Assembly (NCBI GenBank): GCA_029939445.1
Contig: JAOZSY010000056.1
Span: 1 to 13,287 of the forward strand
Direction: 5' to 3'
DNA: 13,287 nucleotides
Source of the DNA: Bacteroidales bacterium
GTDB lineage: Bacteria > Bacteroidota > Bacteroidia > Bacteroidales > UBA1556
Shown: positions 7,359 to 13,287 of the stretch, piece by piece
How the letters are laid out: the number at the start of each line of letters is the position of its first letter
Position numbering within the stretch: position 1 is the first letter of the stretch
Made by a program: the position numbers and the translations under genes
Notes under the pieces: model-generated
What the model was told of the DNA's origin: nothing
The model's input: the letters and a program-made list of their open reading frames with translations, nothing else
Database searches by the model: none

Positions 7359-7387
7359 TTTGCGAATAGGTGTTTGGATTACTTTTG
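7359..7387 (+). promoter_or_regulatory. Consensus Bacteroidota promoter (TTTG - 17 bp - TAnnTTTG)
   Basis: The -33 element TTTG (7359-7362) and the -7 element TACTTTTG (7380-7387) are both exact and are separated by 17 bases, within the 17-23 range reported for this phylum. It is the only site in the window where both boxes are perfect. Transcription would begin near 7390, and no protein-coding frame of quality follows, so it points to a non-coding transcript. Confidence 0.6.
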
Positions 7388-7389
7388 CA

Positions 7390-7510
7390 TTGTTAGTTAA
7401 TTTTAATGGTAGCCGTCCTAGGTTGCCAAAAGCTAGTCGTCCCTATATTTAGACTAGCATCTGTGATTTTAGTGTTAAAAGAGCAAATTTTCCCAAGTTT
7501 GCTCTTTTTT
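7390..7510 (+). ncRNA. Candidate small RNA, about 120 nt, three stem-loops
   Basis: Downstream of the consensus promoter lie three successive hairpins. Stem 1 pairs TGGTAGCC (7407-7414) with GGTTGCCA (7421-7428), with two wobbles and loop GTCCTA. Stem 2 pairs GCTAGTC (7432-7438) with GACTAGC (7452-7458), with a loop beginning GTCCCTA. Stem 3 is a terminator (7477-7508) ending in six T. The first two loops share a similar GTCC(C)TA sequence, which could be an exposed seed region. The 5' end is approximate. I do not recognise an Rfam family. A short ATG frame starts at 7406 but runs through the terminator and antisense to the next gene, so coding seems unlikely. The transcript converges on the HPt gene and shares its terminator. 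Each element alone could arise by chance; their order and spacing make the case. Confidence 0.5.
7477..7510. terminator. Bidirectional rho-independent terminator
   Basis: AAAAGAGCAAA (7477-7487) and TTTGCTCTTTT (7498-7508) are perfect inverted repeats, extended inwards by three pairs to a TCCC loop. The plus strand ends in T6 (7505-7510), and the minus strand ends in T4 then AAC. It sits 12 bases past the HPt stop codon on the minus strand and at the end of the putative plus-strand small RNA. Confidence 0.85.
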
Positions 7511-7521
7511 AATGCCCATTT

Positions 7522-7863
7522 TTATAGGCTAAACTCCTCTTGCATAGCTATTAATACAAGCTCAAAGCCTTTCTTAAGCTCAGCAAATTTTCTAATAATA
7601 TCTTCTTGATTTAATGAAGTTGCCCCGTTAATTTCAATAAAAACTGATAAATCAACTAAATCTTCCATTTGCCATAATTTTAATGAAGACTTCAACTTAT
7701 GCGCTACTGCTCCAGCATTCTTCCAGTTCTTATTATTTATTGATTCTTCTATTTCCTCAATCATTATAGGACCCAACGATATCAACATTTTGGCTAATTC
7801 TTTAACCTCCTCAATATCGCCATCAAGCATATTCATCAATAAATCTGAACTAAAACCATTCAT
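7522..7863 (-). CDS. Stand-alone HPt (histidine phosphotransfer) domain protein
   Basis: The protein has 113 residues, almost all predicted helix, the size of a single HPt four-helix bundle. The phosphorylation motif is AHKLKSSLKLW at 54-64, with His55 as the likely phospho-acceptor. The usual form is H-x-L-K-G-S/A, so the Gly after Lys is Ser59 here, which is a tolerated variant. The N-terminal helix (LLMNMLDGDIEEVKELAKML) matches the family pattern in which the protein opens with D-x-E/D-x-x-x-E-L. Such proteins relay phosphate between hybrid histidine kinases and response regulators in the cytoplasm. No kinase or regulator lies in the window. The gene starts 46 bases after the PBP1A stop and ends at a strong terminator, so it is probably the last gene of the ricT-gldH-PBP1A operon. 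Confidence 0.85.
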   Translation of the reverse strand: MNGFSSDLLMNMLDGDIEEVKELAKMLISLGPIMIEEIEESINNKNWKNAGAVAHKLKSSLKLWQMEDLVDLSVFIEINGATSLNQEDIIRKFAELKKGFELVLIAMQEEFSL

Positions 7864-7909
7864 ATATTTCTAATCTATTAATTTATTTGCATCCTCTGTG
7901 TTTATTATA

Positions 7910-10219
7910 TTATAGGCCAAATCCATCTAATTCGTCATCGGCAGACTCTTCTCTTAATTCATTCTTCTGCTCTTCAATGGCCTCACAATCATAAGTCTCA
8001 TCATAAAAACCTTCGGGTTTTTCAAAAGGCTCCTGAGAAACCTTTAATGAAGTATCTGCATACAGTCTTTTCATATAAAGAGCCCAAATAGGCAATGCCA
8101 TATTGGCTCCCTGACCCAAATGAGTGCTTCTAAAGTGCACGGATCTATCTTCGGCACCAACCCAAATACCTGTAACCAATTCTGGGGTTAATCCCATAAA
8201 CCAGCCATCAGAATTATTATCAGTAGTTCCTGTTTTGCCAGCAATATTCTGAGTCATTTTATACTTTGTACGCAAGCGCACTCCTGTTCCATACTTCACC
8301 ACTCCTTCCATTAACGAAAGCATTTTATATGCCGTAACCTTATCCAAAGCATCAACAGCTTCACTATTAAAAGTCTCTATTACATTACCATTTTTATCCT
8401 CAATATGAGATATAAAGATTGGCTTCTGAAAAACACCCTTATTGGGATATGTAGACGTAGCACCTACCATTTCGTAAACCGATAAACTAGGCGTTCCTAA
8501 GCATATGGCTGGTACGGCTTGCATATCGGAAGTAACTCCCATTTTGCGAGCCAATTCAATAACCTTACCTGGCATTACTCTTTTAATTAAAAATGCTGAA
8601 ATATAATTTACCGAATTTGCTAATGCCCACTGTAATGTTACCATCTCTCCTTCTTTATCATCTCCAGAATTTTTAGGAGTATAAGATGGTTGCCCATCAG
8701 GCATTTGGAAAGTAACAGGTATATTTGGAACCTCAGTACAAGGATTATAGCCCAACTCTTGCATTGCCGATGCATATACAAATGGCTTAAAAGTAGAACC
8801 CACTTGTCGCTTAGATCTAGTTACGTGGTCGTACTGAAAATGATTGTAATCAATACCTCCAACATAAGCTCTTACATAGCCAGTATGTGGCTCAACAGAC
8901 ATAACACCGGTTTGCAAAAACGACTTATAATATAGAATACTATCCATAGGAGTCATTACGGTATCAATATCGCCATGCCAACTAAATACTCGCATTTGAG
9001 TTGGACGATTGAAAACCGCTTCTATTGAATCCTTAGGCTCATTGCGAACATTCATCCAATAATACCTTGCGCTTCGCTTCATTCCCGATTTCATAATTCG
9101 AGCTGTTTCTTGCTTCGTTAATTTATAAAATGGCGCATTGGGAAATCTCCTTTTATTCTTCCAATGATTGAAAAATGCTGGCTGTAAATCTTCGGCTAAA
9201 TGCTCCCTTACTGCCTCTTCGGCATATTGTTGCATTTTGGAATTTATGGTAGTATAAATTTTTAAACCATCACGATAAAGATTATAAGGTTCGCCATTTG
9301 CCTTATAATGAGTCTTGCACCATACCTTCATTTCTCCCCTCAAGAATTCTCTAAAATATGTTGCCAAACCCACCTTATGATCGGCGCGCTTATATCTGCT
9401 CATATCAAGCGGAAGAATACGAATAGAATCGTATTCCAATTTTGTAATATAATTATACTTATACTGTTGCGAAAGTACTATCTCTCTACGTTTTAAAGCT
9501 CTTTGGTGATTACGCACAGGATTATAATACGAAGGAGCTTTTAGCATCCCCACAAGCATACTCGCCTCTTCTCTATTTAGTTCACTTGGCAGTTTTGCAA
9601 AATAGGTTTTGGAGGCAGTTTTTATTCCATAACTATTGCTTCCAAAAGTTACGGTATTAAGATACATTGCTAAAATCTCATTCTTAGTATAGTTATACTC
9701 TAACTTAACAGCAATAACCCATTCTTTTAATTTCTGAGATACCAATTCCAGTTTAGATAACTGCTGACGAGGAAATAAATTCTTTGCAAGCTGCTGGGTA
9801 ACTGTTGAACCTCCACCGGCTCTATTTCCTGTAATCACACCCTTAAAAACACGTGCTAAAGCTCTTAAATCAACACCGCTGTGCTCATAAAAACGAGCAT
9901 CCTCAGTGGCAACTAAAGCCTCAATAAGATATGGAGATAATTGGTCAAAATTTATATTAGATCTATTCTCAATATAGTACTTGCCCAATAAAACCTGGTC
10001 GGCAGAATAAATTTCGGAAGCAAGATTGCTCTTTGGGTTTTCTAACTCCTCAAAACTTGGCATAAAACCAAGTAATCCTATTGATATGGTATAAAAAAAT
10101 AAACCAACAAAAATAACACCTCCAACAAAGCTAAACCATATTAATCTAATCAATCGATTAACTCCGGTACAGGGTTTTGATTTTGTATTCTTCTTTGCCA
10201 CTTTTTTTTCTGCTGCCAT
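7910..10219 (-). CDS. Penicillin-binding protein 1A (bifunctional transglycosylase/transpeptidase)
   Basis: The protein has 769 residues, the normal length for a class A PBP. A short basic cytoplasmic tail (1-21) precedes one transmembrane anchor (about 24-51). The GT51 glycosyltransferase domain follows, with TEDARFYEHSGVD (105-117; catalytic Glu106), GGSTVTQQLAKNLF (136-149) and KNEILAMYLN (179-188). The transpeptidase domain has the SxxK motif STFK (475-478; acylated Ser475), SVN (536-538) and KTGT (662-665). The enzyme polymerises lipid II into glycan strands and crosslinks them in the periplasm; beta-lactams acylate Ser475. All catalytic motifs are intact. The C-terminal 35 residues are acidic and unstructured. 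GldH lies 41 bases upstream and an HPt gene 46 bases downstream, in one probable operon. Confidence 0.96.
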   Translation of the reverse strand: MAAEKKVAKKNTKSKPCTGVNRLIRLIWFSFVGGVIFVGLFFYTISIGLLGFMPSFEELENPKSNLASEIYSADQVLLGKYYIENRSNINFDQLSPYLIEALVATEDARFYEHSGVDLRALARVFKGVITGNRAGGGSTVTQQLAKNLFPRQQLSKLELVSQKLKEWVIAVKLEYNYTKNEILAMYLNTVTFGSNSYGIKTASKTYFAKLPSELNREEASMLVGMLKAPSYYNPVRNHQRALKRREIVLSQQYKYNYITKLEYDSIRILPLDMSRYKRADHKVGLATYFREFLRGEMKVWCKTHYKANGEPYNLYRDGLKIYTTINSKMQQYAEEAVREHLAEDLQPAFFNHWKNKRRFPNAPFYKLTKQETARIMKSGMKRSARYYWMNVRNEPKDSIEAVFNRPTQMRVFSWHGDIDTVMTPMDSILYYKSFLQTGVMSVEPHTGYVRAYVGGIDYNHFQYDHVTRSKRQVGSTFKPFVYASAMQELGYNPCTEVPNIPVTFQMPDGQPSYTPKNSGDDKEGEMVTLQWALANSVNYISAFLIKRVMPGKVIELARKMGVTSDMQAVPAICLGTPSLSVYEMVGATSTYPNKGVFQKPIFISHIEDKNGNVIETFNSEAVDALDKVTAYKMLSLMEGVVKYGTGVRLRTKYKMTQNIAGKTGTTDNNSDGWFMGLTPELVTGIWVGAEDRSVHFRSTHLGQGANMALPIWALYMKRLYADTSLKVSQEPFEKPEGFYDETYDCEAIEEQKNELREESADDELDGFGL

Positions 10220-10260
10220 AGTATTAATATTTTAAAGCTATGATTTCTTATTGTCTATTC

Positions 10261-10731
10261 TTATTTCTCAATCTTCTCTATTCTTATTCCAACGGCCTCT
10301 ATTCCTTCTAGATTTTCCTCCCGCATTGCCTGCTCAAAAGAAATCTTATACATCCCTTTCATAGGAAAACGGCCATGTTTACGAAATAGTCTTTGATTAT
10401 CCTTAATTTCTCCAAAACCATCGCCCAGCCAATTTCCATTTATATCTGCAAGAAAAATTTCTGCAGTATCCACAGAATATCTTCCGTCAGGGAAGTCTGT
10501 TCTTATGAATAAGTACAAATTTGAGTAATTATAGTCTGTAGTATTTCTAATATTTATATAATAATTAAATGCCGATAAGGTATCGTTAACCTCAAAATTA
10601 AACACGGCTTTTTGATCCGCAGTCCATGGTTTTGCTACCAATTCATTATGGTCATAAATACTATTATTATCGCATGATGCCATTGAGAATAATAGACCTA
10701 TTATCCCAATTATGATTAATAATTTGTTCAT
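10261..10731 (-). CDS. gldH: Gliding motility lipoprotein GldH
   Basis: The protein has 156 residues. The hydrophobic signal segment (3-16) ends in a lipobox-like MASC, with Cys20 as the lipidated residue, followed by DNNSIYDHNE. The mature part contains the family's recognisable features: a strand pattern with FNFEVNDTLSAFNYYINIRNT, then YSNLYLFIRTDFPDG, and the C-terminal MKGMYKISFEQAMREENLEGIEAVGIRIE segment (124-152). GldH is an inner- or outer-membrane-associated lipoprotein required for gliding and linked to T9SS function in Flavobacterium; homologs also occur in non-gliding Bacteroidota. The gene lies between ricT and PBP1A. Hairpin-forming repeats occupy the 123-base gap upstream. Assignment is from sequence features and gene order; gliding by this organism is not implied. 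Confidence 0.85.
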   Translation of the reverse strand: MNKLLIIIGIIGLLFSMASCDNNSIYDHNELVAKPWTADQKAVFNFEVNDTLSAFNYYINIRNTTDYNYSNLYLFIRTDFPDGRYSVDTAEIFLADINGNWLGDGFGEIKDNQRLFRKHGRFPMKGMYKISFEQAMREENLEGIEAVGIRIEKIEK

Positions 10732-10755
10732 ATAAATATTGCAGTTGTTTAAATT

Positions 10756-10785
10756 GCTCCAAATAGTTTTTAAGCTATTTGGAGC
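10756..10785. promoter_or_regulatory. Strong hairpin in the ricT-gldH gap
   Basis: GCTCCAAATAG (10756-10766) and CTATTTGGAGC (10775-10785) are perfect 11-base inverted repeats with an 8-base centre. On the minus strand, the direction of the operon, no U-tract follows and the gldH start is 24 bases away. On the plus strand TAC and five T follow. It may be a processing or stability element or a partial barrier between ricT and gldH, rather than a full terminator. Confidence 0.55.
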
Positions 10786-10798
10786 TACTTTTTGCTTA

Positions 10799-10818
10799 AT
10801 AATAAACCTGTTTATTAT
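10799..10818. repeat. 20-base near-perfect palindrome in the ricT-gldH gap
   Basis: ATAATAAAC (10799-10807) and GTTTATTAT (10810-10818) are perfect 9-base arms around a 2-base centre. As DNA it resembles an operator dyad. As RNA the loop is too tight for full pairing, so a protein-binding site is the simpler reading. It lies 13 bases from the neighbouring hairpin. Confidence 0.5.
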
Positions 10819-10854
10819 GGATTTGTGGGCTCGCTTTTATTGTCTCCACCCTCC

Positions 10855-12186
10855 TTAATTATTATTCGGTTTATTTTGATTATTATTTCTATTACTCGGC
10901 TTCCCAGACTTATTATTCTGATTTCCCTTGCCGCGATTGTTCTTAGATTTATTATCTTTAGACTTTGCTTCAGGATTTTGCTGGTTTTTATTAGCCTTAC
11001 TTTTTGCCGACTTATTGTTTTTATTATTCTTACGGTTATTGGAATTTCTATTCCCCGACTGTTTTGTTTTTCCTTTATTTCCTGCGGATTTCACTTTGTC
11101 GAAACGAGTAAGGTCGTCCTGACCTATTACATTGTCAAACTTCACAGTTTCTTCAATTTCCTGTTCGAAATAAGCATTCAACGCCTCGGGCATTTTATCC
11201 TTATCATTCATTCTTTGAATATTCTGCACTTCCTGACGACGCATTCCTATAAATACCGATGGCTTGTCGTAGTACGAATACCACATCATGCCCGAAAGTA
11301 TGTCTTTCTTCTGAAAGAAAGCATCTCCCGATTTAGTCTTCAGCTTAACATCTGTAGGAGGGAATTTTGCAGCTTCCTCTTTATAATTATCTTGCTCAAA
11401 ATTCAAGCAACATTTCAATTTTCCACATTGCCCAGCAAGCTTTTGAGGATTCATCGATAGGTTTTGTAAACGCGCTGTATTGGTAGAAACAGAATTAAAA
11501 TCCGTTAACCAACTACTACAACAAAGCTCACGACCACAAGACCCAATACCGCCTAATCGGCTTGATTCCTGACGCACACCTATTTGCTTCATCTCTATTC
11601 TTACCGTGAATTTCTCTGCAAGAATTTTTATCAATTCTCGAAAATCTACTCTACTCTCAGCAGTATAATAAAATATGGCCTTGGTTTTATCTCCCTGAAA
11701 CTCAACATCGTTAATCTTCATATCAAGGCCAAGGCTCATCACCGCTTTACGAGTGATAATCATGCTTGGTATTTCTTGAGCAGCAGCTTGAATCCATTTT
11801 TCGATATCGTTAGCTCGCGCCTTTCGATATACCTTATTTATATAAGTATCTTTATATGGGACTTTCTTTTTGTGCATTTGCAAACGCACTATTTCGCCCG
11901 CTAGGCTCACAATTCCAATGTCGTGACCTGGGCTTGCTTCCACAGCAACTATGTCGCCACTGCGTAGCACTTCTCCTTCGGGAGAACGAAAAAAACCTTT
12001 TCTATTGTTCTTAAAACGCACTTCTACAATGTCGAAATAACGCTTCTCTTCAATGAAATTTACATCGCTTATCCAATCATAAGCATCTAATTTACAGCAA
12101 CTATGCTGGTTTATATTTTCGTTCTGATCAGCAGAAGGCACAAAACAACAGCCTCTCGACTGCATCGCTTCTTTTTCAGAATGCAT
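10855..12186 (-). CDS. ricT: PSP1-domain protein, RicT/YaaT family, with K/N-rich tail
   Basis: The protein has 443 residues. The centre, about 118-205, is the PSP1 C-terminal domain. The diagnostic cysteine clusters follow: SCGRELCC (216-223: Cys217, 222, 223) and QCGKLKCC (253-260: Cys254, 259, 260). In Bacillus RicT the equivalent cysteines help bind iron-sulfur clusters in the RicAFT complex that guides RNase Y processing of mRNA. Two more Cys pairs (13-14 and 30-31, the latter in SCCKLDAYDW) lie near the N-terminus, as in Bacteroidota homologs. Residues about 364-443 are a lysine/asparagine-rich low-complexity tail, probably disordered and possibly RNA-binding. The ATG at 12186 is used; a second ATG at codon 8 is possible. 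It probably heads the operon leading to gldH, PBP1A and HPt. The family call is firm; whether it works with RicA/RicF and RNase Y here is unknown. Confidence 0.9.
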   Translation of the reverse strand: MHSEKEAMQSRGCCFVPSADQNENINQHSCCKLDAYDWISDVNFIEEKRYFDIVEVRFKNNRKGFFRSPEGEVLRSGDIVAVEASPGHDIGIVSLAGEIVRLQMHKKKVPYKDTYINKVYRKARANDIEKWIQAAAQEIPSMIITRKAVMSLGLDMKINDVEFQGDKTKAIFYYTAESRVDFRELIKILAEKFTVRIEMKQIGVRQESSRLGGIGSCGRELCCSSWLTDFNSVSTNTARLQNLSMNPQKLAGQCGKLKCCLNFEQDNYKEEAAKFPPTDVKLKTKSGDAFFQKKDILSGMMWYSYYDKPSVFIGMRRQEVQNIQRMNDKDKMPEALNAYFEQEIEETVKFDNVIGQDDLTRFDKVKSAGNKGKTKQSGNRNSNNRKNNKNNKSAKSKANKNQQNPEAKSKDNKSKNNRGKGNQNNKSGKPSNRNNNQNKPNNN

Positions 12187-12257
12187 AAAATCTATCTTTT
12201 GTATATATAATAATTCTCCATCAGAAATAATATTTCCGACAGATACGTATGAGCCTA

Positions 12258-12265
12258 CAAAGGTA
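12258..12265 (-). promoter_or_regulatory. Bacteroidota -7 promoter box for the ricT operon
   Basis: The minus strand reads TACCTTTG, an exact TAnnTTTG. The implied start is about 70 bases before the ricT ATG at 12186. No TTTG -33 element is visible, so strength is uncertain. Confidence 0.45.
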
Positions 12266-12340
12266 ATAAAAATGATATAGGTTTTTTAAGGAATTATTTT
12301 CCCTCTTTTATGGGTAGGTTTGCTTCGTTTCGTTAGCCCT

Positions 12341-12377
12341 ATACCACATAATGAGAATCGCAACGCCACAGTGGTAT
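12341..12377. repeat. Inverted repeat in a less AT-rich spacer patch
   Basis: ATACCAC (12341-12347) and GTGGTAT (12371-12377) are perfect 7-base arms. The right arm also overlaps a local palindrome, CCACAGTGG (12366-12374). It lies between the outer-membrane protein stop (12416) and the ricT promoter. No U-tract follows on the minus strand, so it is not a standard terminator. The patch of about 12300-12400 has more G+C than its neighbours and could be a remnant of something inserted, but no element is recognisable. Confidence 0.4.
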
Positions 12378-12415
12378 TCATGCGGTATTGGAGTGATTTA
12401 AGTGCTTTAATAGCA

Positions 12416-13231
12416 TTAAAACTCATACCCCAAACCAAACCTGAAGCTATTTCCTCCCAGTCCTGGGTATTTATATTTTATTTCATTATACTCGGAACCA
12501 TTATTATGAATCAAACTAAAATCATCACTCCAAGCAATAGAGTATTCATATTCTGAAAAAAGGAATAAACCCTTAAATATAGGAATTATTATTTCTGTTT
12601 GGAAATATACCATTGGAAAACTAACTTCTCCATCGAAATCCAACTGAGATTCAACTCCAGAAGTGTTAGTTATTATTTGATAATAAGCAGAGAAACTACC
12701 ATACCCTATACCCGAGCCAATTGATAACTTTATTGGATATTCTTCTCCAACAAATCTACCTATAAAGCCTATTCTTTGAAAATTTAAATCTGCGCTTGTT
12801 TTGTATTTTTTATATGAGTCGTCATTTTCGATAAAATTATTATTTTGTCCATAGTGAAAAGCCAAATCCAAACTAAGACCTATATTTTCATTAAAGAAGA
12901 ATGCGGATTTAACATATACTCCTGCAAGGTCTTTAAATCCCGATAATGTGCCAATATATGCGCCATTTGATTCGATAATAACATGTTCTCCGTATAAACT
13001 TGGGTCATAAAAATTATACGAACTTGCACCTACCTGAATTAAAAATGACCTTGAATTGCTTTTTGAACTGTTGTTTGAATTATTAATTTCCTGTATGCTA
13101 CTATTATTATCATTCGGAACCCAAGCCTCATCACTTTCGTATTTAGCAATCAAAAGGTGGTCTTTTTTTTGAGCAAAAACAGAAGATGTTAGAATTAGTA
13201 ATCCTGCAATTGTAATTAAAAAATATTTCAT
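12416..13231 (-). CDS. Outer-membrane beta-barrel protein (porin-like)
   Basis: The protein has 271 residues. Residues 1-20 are a signal peptide (MKYFLITIAGLLILTSSVFA). A polar, Ser/Asn-rich linker follows (about 41-62), and about 63-271 shows alternating hydrophobic and polar residues with many aromatic strand ends. Examples are FLIQVGASSYNFY, GVYVKSAFFF, GLSLDLAFHYG and SFRFGLGYEF. The last residue is Phe preceded by a strand, as in proteins assembled by the BAM complex. The pattern fits an 8- to 10-strand outer-membrane barrel of the kind annotated as 'outer membrane beta-barrel protein' in Bacteroidota. Function is unknown; these can be porins, adhesins or structural proteins. Only 56 bases of upstream DNA are visible and I see no promoter box in them. 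The downstream gap to ricT is 229 bases. Confidence 0.8.
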   Translation of the reverse strand: MKYFLITIAGLLILTSSVFAQKKDHLLIAKYESDEAWVPNDNNSSIQEINNSNNSSKSNSRSFLIQVGASSYNFYDPSLYGEHVIIESNGAYIGTLSGFKDLAGVYVKSAFFFNENIGLSLDLAFHYGQNNNFIENDDSYKKYKTSADLNFQRIGFIGRFVGEEYPIKLSIGSGIGYGSFSAYYQIITNTSGVESQLDFDGEVSFPMVYFQTEIIIPIFKGLFLFSEYEYSIAWSDDFSLIHNNGSEYNEIKYKYPGLGGNSFRFGLGYEF

Positions 13232-13287
13232 AATAATTTCTATTTTAGGTTAGTATTTTATTGTGTCGCTCATTGTTATACAACGGC

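Noticed and set aside
7406..7609. 67-codon plus-strand frame starting just after the small RNA promoter
   Set aside because: It reads through a strong terminator and then antisense through the HPt gene, and shows no family features. A shorter leader peptide cannot be excluded but has no support.
10792..11460. 222-codon plus-strand frame, rich in Ile/Leu/Phe
   Set aside because: It is antisense to ricT. The Lys/Asn-rich codons of the ricT tail leave the opposite strand without stops and give an artificial hydrophobic translation. RicT has clear family motifs; this frame has none.
12187..12415. Possible tRNA or structured RNA in the ricT upstream spacer
   Set aside because: No cloverleaf, no anticodon arm and no CCA-type end could be built. 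The inverted repeats are short and not nested as in a tRNA.

Overview
The window looks like a chromosomal stretch from an AT-rich member of the Bacteroidota. Four things support this: a secreted protein ending in a type IX secretion (T9SS) type A sorting domain, a GldH lipoprotein, almost no Shine-Dalgarno sequences, and five matches to the Bacteroidota promoter -7 box (TAnnTTTG) at sensible distances from starts. I cannot name the genus. No insertion sequence, integrase, tRNA, rRNA or CRISPR array is visible, and most of the region reads as ordinary core genome.

Layout. Positions 1-763 (minus) hold the N-terminal third or so of an RND/MMPL-type membrane exporter, cut by the window edge. Positions 959-3868 (minus) encode a 969-residue secreted beta-propeller-like T9SS cargo protein with its own promoter, a duplicated leader element and a strong terminator. 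Positions 3996-4676 (minus) encode an exported MORN-repeat protein. A 407-base divergent spacer follows, with a possible 53-codon membrane microprotein. Positions 5084-7014 (plus) carry a two-gene unit: an acyl-CoA carboxyltransferase subunit and a small biotin carrier, closed by a textbook terminator. The biotin carboxylase partner is not here.

Positions 7015-7521 contain no convincing protein gene. They do hold the most interesting candidate in the window: a consensus Bacteroidota promoter followed by two stem-loops and a rho-independent terminator, which together look like a small RNA of about 120 nt. It converges on the next gene and shares its terminator.

Positions 12186-7522 (minus) form a probable operon in the order RicT/PSP1-domain protein, GldH, penicillin-binding protein 1A and a stand-alone HPt phosphotransfer protein. 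It links RNA maturation or signalling, T9SS/gliding and peptidoglycan synthesis. Two hairpin-forming dyads between ricT and gldH may tune expression inside the operon. Upstream, 12416-13231 (minus) encodes an outer-membrane beta-barrel protein.

GldH belongs to the machinery associated with T9SS, and the 969-residue protein is a likely substrate of that machinery, so these two genes are functionally connected although they lie in different transcription units. No obviously new multi-gene system is apparent. The items worth follow-up are the small RNA candidate, the microprotein candidate and the intra-operon RNA structures.
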